The notes under the pieces: model-generated
What the model was told of the DNA's origin: nothing
The model's database searches: none
Seen by the model: the letters and a program-made list of their open reading frames with translations, nothing else
NCBI GenBank assembly: GCA_008360955.1
Contig: LUCM01009921.1
Span: 28,142 to 92,141, forward strand
Reading direction: 5' to 3'
DNA length: 64,000 bases
Source: Fasciolopsis buskii
Taxonomy: Eukaryota > Platyhelminthes > Trematoda > Plagiorchiida > Fasciolidae
Made by a program: the position numbers and the translations under genes
In this document: positions 46,681-58,984 of the stretch, in pieces
How positions within the stretch are numbered: position 1 is the first letter of the stretch
Layout: each line of letters opens with the position of its first letter

Positions 46681-48629
46681 AGTTCTCCATGAGTATCATT
46701 AGTATCAGGCCAGTGGGATTTAGCTTTCGTATCGACGGGCGGTCAAGTTCAGCTTACGCGAATAAGCACCTTCGGGTGCGATATGTTGATTGCACACAGT
46801 TTGAGGTGTTTGATTGTCAACACTGCGGCTATTGAACTATCTGCACGGTATTTAATTGGTGAGCCGACTCCTATTTAATGAATAACAACTTAACAATTTT
46901 ATGCCTGTTACGTTTGAAGAAACAGGACTGGTGTATTTTGTCCAATTGAAGCAGGTTCGTTCTTGTTTTCTTGTGGGTGTATGATTCGGGTTGCTAACTG
47001 ATGCTAATGGACCGTCGGTTTGCAATCGAGATAAAATCTCGCTTCAGTTGACTGCGGCTAAGAGTGCGAGGTTAGAGGTTCATAACACTGTCAATCTCAG
47101 ATTGCGCTTTTCGGCATAAATATACTTCTTTGGTGTGAGCTAGGTGCCCATTTCATTTGCTGCATTCTTACTCAAATTTTTCCACTTGACTTACCGCCCG
47201 TGAACTTGCGTCTCGCGCATCACACGGCATACGGTTATTTTCAATAGGTGAACCTAATTTCCATCAATTCATGCCTTACTTCTACTAATCACCGATTATC
47301 TGTATGGCTGTACTAATCAGAGGTGCTTTTCGTCCGTTCTATTGTGCTATCCTATATGGGCTGTGATAGCCATCCACCCGCCTCTGCCTTTTTGACATAG
47401 ACAGTGACCTAGCTACGTGAGGCTCGACGCACGGTTCTTTAATGGGGATTTCAAAGTCATTGTGAGCAGTAACCTTACCAACCTCTTGTCGTCACTTGTA
47501 TTTACAAAGCGGTAGGTGAGATGTCAACAATCGGTTCTTCAGTAAATGCAATTAATTTACGGTTAAAATGCCCAACAAGAAGTTTTCTATCGGTGTTAGG
47601 CAAATAGTTTACGGAGTCTCATGCATCAGTTAAATAATTAGGTTTAACATGTGCCAGTTGACGACATTGGACGGTGAAATAAAACCATATCTATCATCCT
47701 TTTCCGAATGCTCTTTCTGTTCCATTTTCTCTTGATAGATTGGGTCACTCCGTGTCCGAAGTTTTCGGTACTCCTCCACGGCCGGTGTTTACATTTTGCT
47801 ATCTGCTTCAATCGGTTACGATGCCCCACTTTTTTGCATCATCATTTCATATCTTCGTCATTATAACCTTGGGTTTTGTTAGCCCCCAGTTTCCTCAATG
47901 CGATCAGAGTGGATGTCTCAGGCTTCGAGGTTGTCATTCGTTCTGAGTGCCTTTATAAATTCCCTCAGATATTTATACATCTCAAACAGCGTCTACTAAG
48001 GAAGTCCAACTCACTGCTTTCCTGTGTTGGTGTCCCAGGGGTAAACTCGCTGAACTGCTGCGGAGTGTGCACAACTGTTGATAATCCCTGGATTTGTTCG
48101 TATTGCCGCTCACAAGCTGTCAGGATTTGACTGTGGTAACTAGCCAGGTGATGGTTAATGCGGATAAACGCCTTTGAATCCATGTGAACTGCTAGCTAAT
48201 TCTTTACAGATCGGTAATAATGCATCATAATATCCTAGTACAGGAACCTTCGCGATCCGTTGTTCTATACGATCTATCGCCCATTACTGCTTAGTTTCCC
48301 AAATTCACGCTCCTGTCTGATATAATAGTTGACGTGCAGGTCCTGTCAGTTCCAATAACACTGATGTAGTGTGGCTAGATAGGTGACCATTCCATTAGAA
48401 TGTGGGACGCCTTTCTTATCGGTTTGCGCCGGCATACCTATAGTAGCATGTGCCTTTTCCGATTCCGATTTGGTACCTGCGCTGGTGAAAATTTGATTTT
48501 GGAACTTGACCGGTCTCCTAAAAAATAATTACTTGTCTCGCTTTAGCCTAATTCAGTTTAAGATACGTTACAAATGGAATCAAACCTTCCAAAGAATTCT
48601 TGTCGAAAATGTGAATAGCATCTGACACG
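46681..48629. other. No recognisable gene
   Basis: Open frames of up to 84 codons (47876-48130 and others) lack motifs and convincing splice sites. Confidence 0.45.
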
Positions 48630-48990
48630 CAAATCAGTTTCAGTTCACTTTGTACACCCATTAATCTTGCACCAACGCTCTCTGGATTTGGTTGCTACCT
48701 GACAGCATCAAAGAGAAGAAAGGACAAGGGATAGTGAAAAACCGGCTACAAAATAATAAGGTGAACAACTATACAGAATGAAAAGGTTTTCAATACAAGA
48801 ACACCACTGACTGCGGCACTGAACCACGAAAATAACTCCAGATGAATCGTGTACTGGTGACAGCTGGATATATTCTCTGACCGAACAGTAATTGTCTTTA
48901 ACGATAACGACCACGCGATGGGCCAGTTATTCAAATTATCTGAGCCTTTATCTAGCTCTAAATAACAGGATGCTGAAGCCACATCAACTT
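48630..48990 (-). mobile_element. 3' coding remnant of an RTE-like element, minus strand
   Basis: The stretch 48640-48790 is a diverged copy of 56590-56745 (shared order of cagttcagtttg, cttgcaccagcg, ctggttgtgattgctacct and cagcatca words). In the 57 kb copy this follows the RT thumb on the minus strand, so the same orientation is inferred here. No RT catalytic motif is left. Confidence 0.5.
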
Positions 48991-50853
48991 GTGATATCTG
49001 AACACGTTTTTTTCAGTTTTGCTACCCGTTTTCGTTGCCACCAAACGAAATTCGGCTCTTCAGAAAATATGATCGTCTCATTGTTGAAGTCTGAAGGGAT
49101 GAAATTCTAGCACTAAACGAACCGGTCTACGAAATCCCATACAGCAATCATACAGCTGGTTTTAGATTTGAGAAATGGTAGTCCCTTATCAAACAATCGG
49201 GAGAAGATATTGATGCAGTAAAAGGAAATCCCACCTCATGGAAAAAGACTTTTGTCCATTTCGCTCGGGATGTTCAATCGTAAGGACGGAGCATACTGTT
49301 TGGGCTGACAGGTCTTCGTATGAAATCATTGCTGGTGTTTCTAAGTTAGTTTGAAGCAAATAAATTTTACAGTTCTTACTTATCTGAGGAGCCCAAATTC
49401 GCCACTGAGGTCGCACCTGCAACGAAACATTTTCTGAATGAATCTGCTACCTAAGCGAACGGAACCGCGAAGCTAAGTGGCTAGGTTGAGAACGCCTCAT
49501 TAATAAAGTCACTTACTCCATAAATTAATAACGTAGGTTTAATGTGTATTCAACGGAACAGAAACCGAAGCTTATATTCGCTCGGAAACTGCAAATGTAC
49601 GTACATTCGCTGTATAAGTTGATGGAGGGGGCTGTCGTCAAACCATCCAGGATGATGCATGGAAGGACAGTGATTTTATTATGATTGATTTTGCTAGCTT
49701 GCTGGTAGACAGTAACTCGCTGCCACCTGCCTCGTTACGACATCTGACGTATAAGAGCCTTATGCTATGCTAAACAGCTCAAAGTTTCAAAACCATGGTA
49801 CAAATCCACATCCTCCCACGTACAATGTGCCCCAGGCTCTAGCGTTTGTCCCTTCCACTGCAATTACGCCCAGAGTTTGTGATAAGAAGAGATTTCTCTG
49901 CTTCTGAGTCATTACAACTGAGAACTATTTTTGAAGAATCTCTTTTGCTGCCCACCGAAACTTGCGCGGGTCTTACCGGTCGGCCATTTTTGGAGTTTTC
50001 CTTTTCCCTTCAAAAGCTGATTGTGTGTTTTAATTCAGTTCCTTTTCACCAGCTGATCAAGAGAAAGGCAACAATTGCGTGGTAGTTGTTCTCTCCTTGT
50101 TTGCCGATGGGGACCATATATCTGCTGCTCGGTCGCCGGCGGGTTCACTAACACTTGATCGGATCTCGATTCCGGCAAGATGAAGTACTAATTTCAGGTA
50201 ACGGATGACCAAAAATTGTGGTTGGCTTTATACAGTGAATCAATACATGTCAGAATCGTCCTATTGAATGTTTTTATCCTACGGAACTCAATATAACCAA
50301 GCAACCGGGCCACTTACGTTTCGGATGATTGCCTTGTTTTCAGTAGTGCAAGCATTGATTCTTACATCAGATAGATCAATCAATCACGGATGTTTTTTTA
50401 AGTTCAAGGCATCCTATCCGTGTGGCACTATTACACAGCAATGACTTGAATCTTCCCCCGCTATCTTGTCGCCTACAGAGCTGTGGAGTTTACGTCTCTG
50501 ATGATACGTTTTGTGGCGGATACGACGGAATGACTAATTGTTTTATATCGATTTCTATCAACTGGAGCTGAAATTGTTCAATATTAGTCGGTGTAAACAA
50601 AGTTCAGCTCTACTTCCATCTCAGTAGCTGGTATGTGAATGGTCAAGGCCCTTCCAAAAATGTACATTTTTTGCTAGTGATAAATTTAAGAGCTGTTACA
50701 TTTTACTGTTTTTAATTCTCCGAAACTGTTTTTTTTCGTATCGTCATGTGATACCACAACTTGCAGTTTGAAGATTGTTATTGATTCCGTGGGGGTAAGA
50801 ACTTATCGAAGTTAGAGATTCCTTTAATTTCTGGTTTGTATTGTATTGTTAAG

Positions 50854-51081
50854 CTTAGTGAAAATCACGCTTACAATTCCCCAATAATATTTCGCCGTCC
50901 GCAACATGACAATAATAATAAGACCGTGTCGACTCAATGCGATGAAAGCGAGAGAAGTTGGTCTCATATCTCGAATCCAAATGTTCTGATTACTGGTTTG
51001 GCTGACACGGAATTTGTGGATTTGACTAGTCGTTTTTCCGTGACACTCAGTGGTTACATAATTGAAGTCAATATACTATAA
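50854..51081 (+). CDS. Candidate exon, unknown protein
   Basis: An acceptor-like tattgttaag precedes 50854, and 75 codons follow to TAA at 51079-51081. The composition is polar, with an Asn/Asp/Arg-rich stretch and then a more ordered NPNVLITGLADTEFVDLTSR segment, unlike the translated noise around it. I recognise no family. The stop could be the true end or could follow a missed donor. Confidence 0.25.
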   Translation, partial: LSENHAYNSPIIFRRPQHDNNNKTVSTQCDESERSWSHISNPNVLITGLADTEFVDLTSRFSVTLSGYIIEVNIL

Positions 51082-53392
51082 TTCTGCCAAGCGACAACTA
51101 TCCTGTACGCAGTATGATGCGGTGTAGTTTCTCATGTGTTCTTGTTAGCATTTTGTGATGATCACGTGTGATCGATGCTAACAACACGTTGCTTATCATG
51201 TCTATAAACATGATGTTTGTGATACTACTGTGTTCGATTTCCCGAATACCTGTGTTTGGTGATAACGAGTGTTAGGCATGAAGAAACAACCGTAAGTCTG
51301 TCTGTTGAGAGGGGGATAGCAAGAATTCTCTGAACAGCCTGTTTCAATGCTGTTCGACCCCATAATACCGGATTCATTGATTCCGATGACTGATGCTTGT
51401 TTATCTAGATTGTCGGATAAACTTGTTCGAATATAGCGCATACTGTAATGGTCTTATGTAACCACAGTGTATGACTTTGCTTCATTTTATGTCGGCTTGT
51501 CATTCAGGATTGAATATTAGTTGGGTGGATTGACCAGATGTTCATCAGGAATGAAGTTATAGAACGGTCGTGTGCTTCCGGCGAAGTTTTTTTCATCCAT
51601 CCTTGTGCGAAATATACTACCGAGAACCGAAAACAATAAGCGATCAGTTCTGTTGAGGTTCCCAAATCAGTGACTATTTATTTTCTCAACGATGCGACTC
51701 TCGTGTCGTTACGCTTGATCATTTTCTTTCGGCCAATTCCTATTTGTTTCGTTTACCAAGCTATTTGAATTAACTGACAACAGAGGAGAAGTGATATCAG
51801 GATGAGTCGAAGGGGCCTAAATGGCACCACCGGGATGGGCACGTACGCAGACCATATCCGGTGGCCAAGGTGTCGGGGACTGCGGATGAATCATTTCAAG
51901 CCTTCACCCATACAGTCCATTAGGGGAAACATGCCGAAGGCGACAGGGTTGTAAAAGGTTGGCAATTGGAAATGCGATAACCAAAACTTCGGATAAATCA
52001 AGGGAGATGGTACAAAGTCATCATGAGTATCGATGCACGGCGAGTGATCAAAAATGGAATTCATTTAGTGATTTACTACGAGCAATAATTTTCGATGATC
52101 ACGGGGGACCGCTCCAATGTATCGATTTTGGTCAACTTGGCTTCCTGTGACTGTATGAAATGATTGCGTTGTTGCTGTTATTTATCATTATTTTACGATC
52201 ACTTCTCGAAAAGGACAATACGTCAGCAGGTCGTCCGTGCTTTGTTTCGACGTGTTGACTTTTGTACAACAGCGAGGGTCTTTCGTGGCCATTAGGGTCA
52301 CTTGACTGCAATGTGATGAAGTATTTTTGGATTATCTTGAATGAAGAATATCCAGGTAACTAGAACCATCAACTTTTTCATAAATAAAGGTCGTTCTTGC
52401 AAATGCCCGGAACACTATCATATTGATATATATTACCACTATGAAGACCATAGTTTAAAGCTTCGCATATATAATTGTGAAAAAGGGTGCATTTAACAGA
52501 TATCGATGCTTTTATTATTACTTAACTAGAAATCGCTCGTAACCATAAGTTGATCTCTACATGAAACTCTGACATAGGACCCTCTTTTTCCTCCTGTCTA
52601 CCTTTCATTTTTTCCTTTCACTGAAACTCGGCATATCCCTAGCTCGCTTATTTATGAATGTACTTTTACCCTGAATCGTATTTTAACTGAGACTCACTCA
52701 GGGGCTAACGACGTTCACCGTAATCACCACTCGGTTTGTCATCGATTTTCGTGTGTCCTACGTGCTATGCTTTGTCTCCTGCGTCATCTTATGTCCTTAC
52801 TTGGATGCATACTTTGATTTTTGCTTGAGGTCCGTCGGATTTCTTCTCTGCATTAGATGAGTGACCCCTGGCCCTTCGTTCCACGTGGATTTCGCGCTGC
52901 ATCTGCATGGCTCTCTTAGGTCAAGCCCGCGCGAGATCGCCGTAGGCAGTCATTCCACCTGGTGTGTTAGAGCCCCGTGCTGCTTTTTCTGATTGGTTAT
53001 TTCCTCTTACAATGTCAACTCCGTCTCGTGTTAGTCCGCACAGGCTTTCCGTTTTCCCACTCGACCGATTTGATATCAGCTCTCAGTCCCTTGTAACTAG
53101 ATTGTTTCACAAATTTGAGGTATTTTTCTTTCTTGAAGCAATCGTTCTCTGAATAACACGTAAGCTATTCATTCGATCCCATCGACTAGGGATTCAGGCG
53201 CGGGATTCGTGCGTTGCTCAGTAACTGGTTAGCGATTCAGTTACACCGATAGAAATCAGGCGTGGTGCAACTTAATGGTGCTTACATGTTCGCCACACCC
53301 ATTAGGCAATTACTGTGGGTTTCCTCTTAGCCACGGGTATATGCATGGTTTCCGAATTTATTCTCGAGAATTTTAATCGGAATATTGTTTAG

Positions 53393-53664
53393 TAAACGAG
53401 GCACAAATCTTTGTGATTGCGATATCTGACGACCAATCACGTGTCGAATTATCAAGGTTAGGGTTGATAAGAAGTTCGCTTCCGTTTAATTCGTTCTCTG
53501 AAAAGGATGAAGGGTTGTTGCGAAAAAATCAATTTTTATATGATTTTATATGGAAATTTCACAAACAGCCTGGATATTTCGAGTCTTGCGTTGGTCCGGG
53601 ATCGGTCTGTGCCGAAACGGACCAGGCAAATATCTGGTTCTTATGTTTCGACTTTGGACTTTAA
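53393..53664 (+). CDS. Candidate exon, unknown protein
   Basis: An acceptor-like aatattgtttag ends at 53392; the frame is then open for 89 codons to TAA. The residues (NEAQIFVIAISDDQSRVE, later NQFLYDFIWKFHKQPGYF) look like an ordered protein, but no family is recognised and no strong donor was seen. Could be chance. Confidence 0.2.
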
Positions 53665-55294
53665 TCTCTAAATAATTTGTATGACCAATCGACCAGAGGA
53701 CGGTATATATTTTACGGACTTGTAGTTCTTGAGAACCGTGAGTGAAAGGTAGGAAAATTCACTCGGCTAGCAGCTGATTTTGGCACGGCCTTAATCAGAA
53801 GGTCAATATTGTTTTAATGGACGTGAATACCACAGTTTCCAATCGAGGCACTTTCGTTCATTCGCTCATTTAACGGACTGGAATCTGCCCAGTAATGTAC
53901 TATGCAATCGCTATGTATCAAATGAAAAGGAAAGAATGAGCATGCTACAGGATTTTCTATTGATTTTGATGAAGGGACGTTGCGGCAATTGTAACCTCCG
54001 CACTCTGTTTTCCTTTACCTGTGGATGTTCAGGTGACGTCTGCTGTATCTGTCGAAACCCAACAGTGCACAGTGAATGAAGTGTTCATTTTATGGACTCA
54101 TTGAAATGGCGATCACCTTGCTCGCTTTCGTATATGCCCATTTGGATTGTGGTTGCTGGGGTGAACTAGCGGCTAAACCGATAACTGATGTAGCTGGCTA
54201 GAATTTGTCGGGCTTCCATAACATAAGTTTGTATGTTAAACCTAACTAAGAATAAATTTCGCATGCATGTCGGTCTGACCAAGCACAACGATCGACTTTC
54301 GCTGACCTAAATCGTTTCAAAGTTGTGTTCGGAAACTATCCCATTGAAATGGAAAATTATGAGCTTAAGGTGAGAAAGTGAAAATGTTATTTCTTTAGAA
54401 GACAAGAAAGTAGGAGTCTCAAACACGTTTTCTGAACAGTGAAGCAATGCCTTTCAGAACTGTTCTTATCTATATATATCGTTACTTTTCGAAACAATCT
54501 CACTCGAGATTCCTTTGCTGACTGGAGTTGTCCCGAGGTACCGAGCGCCCCCGCTTCCATTCTTGTGGGCCTACTTCTGACCACGTTGTTACGGCTGCTC
54601 CGAGTAATGACTTGAACTGTAGCTCTCCGTTGGGGAAATCGTGCTGTCTGGTAGCAGTTTGATCATGCTGCAACTGTTTGTCATTAGGATGAATTTTTTT
54701 CTTCGTCAAAACTTTTGGCGTTGTGATTTTCCTTCGTTTGAACGGCTGCTCCTAATTGGTTCGTTCCACGCAGTTCATCATCTCCATCCGTTGCAGTCGC
54801 ATTATTCTGCGTTATTCTACAGCTTAGTTAACTTGCATATAGCACTGACCGACGAATGACCAGCGCTACCACGGCTTAAGAAATTGGTTGATGCATGTGC
54901 CTGATAAAATTCTGTTCAACGCGCTGTCACAATCAATAGAAAGCCTTATACGAGTGTGTTTTACCATGAATGCTGCATGAAGCGTCAATGGGCAGCTTAC
55001 CTTGAACAAGACTCCGACTTCTGTTTTGGTTTTTCCCAATGGCGAACTGGATAGCCGGGAAGTCAATGGTCGGGAATAGCACCATGGCTTGTGAACTGAT
55101 GCGACACATCGGGCAGGTATTCCCTGCTGGGTTTGAACGGTTTCCAGCCAAAAGGATGTTACAGAAGATTAAATTCAAAGCAAATCAACTGTGGCTGCAC
55201 CATTAAGGAAAAAAAGTAGATAATCACAATAATTTTCACAGTTCAGCAGCCAAATGCCGGGATATGAGTCAAAGCCATTGAAGAGCATTAAATC

Positions 55295-55897
55295 ATGGTC
55301 TCTTTCGACATCATCTCTCTTCACACCCATACTCTTAGATTTGGCAAGGCAAACAGTACAAGAACTTTGGAAGAACGCCAACGGAACAGACAACTGAAAG
55401 CGAGCAGTACATGCCTGCAAACGTGCTTCAAGTTCGAGAAAGTTAAGGGAATCACAGTGGACTCATCAATACCTGGTTTCATTGGAGAAGCAGTGATATA
55501 GAAGCTGGAGAAAACCATCCTGCAGGACATCAGACTAAAACTGTGGCTGCGTTATGTTGCCTGCGCGTCGTTAGTCATTAAACGATCTAAACTACAGTGA
55601 GCTTTCACCGTCATCAACGGAATTTTCACGGAAATCAGATTCATCATGGAGACAGATTATGACAGCAATCTACTGTTTCTAGACATGTTCGTCTCACGGA
55701 CAAATGCAGTTACAATGGAGAGATCCGTAAACAGATCAAACAGATCAAATCCTACAATTTCGAGGCAACCACCGAAGCTGTCAAAAAAGAAACTGCATCA
55801 AGACATTTTTAAAAAGGGCACAATCCCACTGCAGCACTGCTGGACGAAGAGAACAAGAAGAATAACATCTGTTTCAACTATTTCTGCGTAACGGGTA
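55295..55897 (+). pseudogene. Penelope-like reverse transcriptase remnant
   Basis: The finger/palm block with SFDIISL retains the first catalytic-region Asp. At 55553-55564 the YVDD box reads YVAC, so both catalytic aspartates are lost. A stop ends the first frame at 55500, immediately before the KLEKTILQ segment. The C-terminal part (55646-55891) with LLFLDMFVSR is in another frame. The protein cannot be made or be active. Confidence 0.8.
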
Positions 55898-56118
55898 CAC
55901 ACGAAGCTTCATCAGACGAAGCACTAACAAAAAACAATACCGAGAAACGATCGCCGAACAGACCAGAGCACGAACCGTCTTGCCGTGTATCAAACATGTC
56001 TGTAGTATATCAACAAGCTTACTCAAGCCCCATGGAGTTGAAGTAGTGCACAAGCCAACAAGAACCCTGCGAAAGATTACCGAAGACCAAAGGACCGACA
56101 GCTGGCAAGAATCGAACT

Positions 56119-56320
56119 AACGTTGTCTATCAGATCGACCGCAAAGACTGCCAAAAAACAGTACACGGGACGAACCGGAAAGAAACTCGGGACACGGGTC
56201 CATGAGCACCAATTGGCAACAAAAAGGCACGATCCACTCCCCTTAATTTCACTTTACGAGGACCTAAGGATCGTCGCCCAGGGTGGAACAGAGCATTCGA
56301 GGGAATTTCTCAAAGCTTGA
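56119..56320 (+). pseudogene. GIY-YIG endonuclease remnant of the Penelope-like element
   Basis: NVVYQIDRKDCQK (the VVY equivalent of GIY) is followed, after a one-base frame change in the A-run at 56153-56158, by QYTGRTGKKLGTRVHEHQ. YTG replaces YIG, and the Arg and His-x-x-x after it are in place. The segment VAQGGTEHSREFLKA carries the conserved C-terminal Glu region. The domain is nearly complete but split by the frameshift. Confidence 0.8.
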
Positions 56321-56544
56321 CACTCATCGGAAGGATCGCTAAACAGACACATCGCTTTGGTCCACATATACCTATTGATCCGATCAAAGGACCAATCAAC
56401 ACAAACCAGTCGAAACGGATGTCGATTCAGCATTTAACTGAACCAACATGTAAATCCTCAAGCCAAGCATAACAAGTGGATTCGGTCGATTAAATTGCCC
56501 CAAGCTTGGTGGTTCTGCCAGGACAATTCATGCAGGGATCATAG

Positions 56545-57790
56545 TTGAGAAACCAAATGTATCCCTTTCAAATGCTGTCGACTGAGCAAGCTTCAGTTCA
56601 GTTTGAACAACCGGTAACCTTGCACCAGCGTGCTCTGGTTGTGATTGCTACCTCACAGCATCATCCGCTCAAACAAAAGAAGAACGAGGAAAATGAAAGA
56701 TCGACTGCAGAATGGTTGGAAGTAGAGCTATATAGAAGAAACATCTCTCAGTCACCTTAACGTATTCTGATCCGGTGCCTGTTCTAAAAACTACACCTCA
56801 GGACGCAGTACCTTACACCTAAGTTCTGAGCCACTCACAAAAGTATCCCACCATATCCTAGCAGTACTAAAAAGACAACAGTGTTCAAACACGGGCAATC
56901 TTCGCATGTCTTCTGCTCTCAGCGGTCATGTTTTTGGAGCCGTAGAGCGATATGGACTTTTGATCACTAATAGGATATCACACTGACGCCACAGATGCCC
57001 CAAATAAACAAATGTCAGTCGGGCCTTCTGCATGCCCGAAGACACTTCATCTGACATGCGATCGCCAGATAGGGTACAACTACCCGAGTAGCAAAATCTG
57101 TCCACCTCATGCGGTCGCGCCCCTACAAGAACAAGGTTCGACTTTGAGACAATGCAGTCTTGTAAAAACATTATAAACTCTGAAGGTGCAAAACGAACCC
57201 CAAGAATGTCTACACTGTCGTTCTGACTTGGACCTTCACTCCCTTGGCACAAAATCGTACGCATATTCCAAGCCAGAATGATTTTTGTCTGCGCAGATAT
57301 CAATACAACTGTTCTTACATAAGGATAAGGCTACTTCCATACTCATCTTAGTGACAAAGTTAAAAAAAGATGAAGGAGGATAACCCTGACGAACACCACT
57401 TCTCGTGGGGAATTCACCACTATAAGCGCGAACTCGGCTTCAGCTGCTCACGTTGGATAAGTAAAATGAATTCTCTGGCATACTCTTCAGTGCGGCAGCA
57501 CCAAGTAACAGCACGATCAACTGAGTCGAACGTTTCAAATCGAAAAAGAGAAATTATGAGTTTACGGAACATAGATCTATGTTCTACTATCTTCCACAAG
57601 GTAAAAATTTGATTATTACAGTCTCTACTGGGATAGAAACCGGCTTTGTTGTTACGCATATGTGTTTCGTGAGTACTGGATAATCGGTAGAGGATAATGC
57701 AGTTGCTAGTAGTAATTACAAACAATTCCTCTGTGATTTCTTTATATGGACTTATCAGCTTTCTTGTCAGTCGGATAAATCACCCACTCA
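56545..57790 (-). mobile_element. RTE/CR1-like RT remnant, minus strand
   Basis: Read on the minus strand, blocks appear in order: NHRGI near 57740, AGFYPSRDCNNQIFTL at about 57656-57609, ETFDSVDRAV near 57540, RSGVRQG near 57400, a deletion, EVDRFCYSGSC at about 57125-57090, and SDEVSSGMQKARLTFVYLGHLWRQ to about 56985. Then comes LRAEDMRRLPVFEHC near 56925-56885, followed by the C-terminal part to 56545. The YADD box lies in the deleted part. Related 3' sequence occurs at 48630-48790. Confidence 0.78.
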
Positions 57791-58082
57791 TACGAATCCT
57801 TAGGAGTCTCTTCCCTTGCCCAAATTGATCCTGGAAGTTTTGTTAACTATGCTGTTACCACTTTCATCATGCCTGAAGAAAAACTGATACGGTTCATCTG
57901 GTCTAGCTGTCTTAGGCCTTCTAGGAAAACCCATCTCCCTGTTCACTTCGATTTCTGAAGGAGGGATAGTATCCACCTACACTGGTTCACTTGCAAGTAT
58001 AAATGGAAAGCCTACTGTGGTCGTGAGCCAACTAAACTGCTCCCTAAAATATTCTGCCCAACGCGCCAGCCGATGTAAGGAA

Positions 58083-58345
58083 GCGGGAGTGGCTGGGTGG
58101 AAGCCCATCTACTTGGATCAATTAATCCTCTACTCATTTTCTTCTGACTGAGCTCCCAGCTCATATCAATCATCAAATTGGAGGACCAGGAGACTACTAC
58201 ATCAGGTCTCTGCATGCTGACCTTCCAAATATGATTTGATCTTCGGCTTGAGATAGGCCATCCTGTATAGCTCGTTGGGTCATGGAGGTTCGCAAACCAT
58301 CACACCACGTAGAGATGCAGTCTCAATGTGACCTCAGGCTTCAGT
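58083..58345 (+). repeat. 5'-leader repeat of the RTE-like family
   Basis: The stretch matches 34345-34610 closely (gtggaagcccatctacttgg, ttttcttctgactgagctcc, catcaggtctctgc, atttgatcttcggcttgaga, catcctgtatagctc) and the reverse complement of 26765-27010. No endonuclease follows here, so it is a solitary leader fragment. Confidence 0.75.
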
Positions 58346-58768
58346 TGACCGCAGTAACTGTGTTGGTGTTTGTCTGAATGCGCGCAATGGAGGGATTCGT
58401 CGTTAACAAATGCATCTAGCTGACGAAGTGAGTTACCTCAGCTGTTTACCAGATACGCAAACCGTTCGGTACCTTTGATTCTATCGCCTGCAAAGTTGTC
58501 TCACTCAATGAATATCGGTCCGAAATCATTTTACTGAGGAAGAAGATCAGCAGTACCGAAGATAAAGGATTTTAATCTACCAAAAACAGGTTGGAAACAA
58601 ATCTGCATCATACTAGGTCCTCGGCAAATTGGTGCATTTTATTCGTGATGCCTGCGCAAGTATCAGTTTCTTGCTGGGGCAATTAGGCTTATCAGGTGTC
58701 ACACTAACCACGACACAAGTATTCAGAATAACAATAATTTGTATAAAATACGAATGAAATAAGTCATT

Positions 58769-58984
58769 TTATGGGTTCTTTGGTATATGAACACACTCAA
58801 AAAGCGGTATCTTGCCATCAACACACCCATGGGTAATGTGTATTGCTTTAGTGAAACACCAGGCCTTGGGACTGCTTCCGTTGGAATACAGCGATGATAA
58901 CGTGCGTGTGTGCGCGTCTCCGTTTGAAGGAGATGAATTGACTCCAGGGCAAGTTAACCTAAACATCGTCAAATTCTAACTGTT
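58769..58984 (-). CDS. Candidate exon with cysteine pattern like a TGF-beta-family receptor ectodomain
   Basis: On the minus strand an acceptor-like gacgatgtttag is followed by about 70 open codons to TAA at 58771-58769. After an LTCPG start and a Ser/Asn-rich stretch comes KAWCFTKAI, then HGCVD, then LFECV. The order C-F ... G-C ... F/L-x-C resembles the three-finger ectodomain of activin/BMP receptors. The rest of that domain (CC and C-N) is not present and no good donor precedes the stop. This is weak, motif-level evidence only. Confidence 0.2.

Larger units (their letters stand above)
48991..55249. other. Long stretch with two weak exon candidates only
   Basis: Apart from the candidate exons at 50854-51081 and 53393-53664, no open frame here shows family motifs. 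Minus-strand frames at 54500-54709 and 54933-55178 were considered and left unassigned. Confidence 0.4.
55250..56470 (+). mobile_element. Penelope-like retroelement, RT plus GIY-YIG parts, decayed
   Basis: Two hallmarks of Penelope-like elements follow each other. The RT part includes MVSFDIISL at 55295, EKTILQDIRLKLWLRYV at about 55507-55558, VIKRSKLQ, then EIRFIMETDYDSNLLFLDMFVSR at about 55636-55700. The GIY-YIG part starts NVVYQI at 56119 and continues in the next frame as QYTGRTGKKLGTRVHEHQLA from 56159. It ends after REFLKA near 56320, with NRH and PI.LIR words downstream to about 56400. Penelope-like elements lack the AP endonuclease of LINEs and use GIY-YIG instead. Confidence 0.85.

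Noticed and set aside
56545..56760. 71-codon plus-strand protein
   Set aside because: It is antisense to the 3' coding part of a minus-strand RT remnant and recurs in decayed form at 48640-48790.
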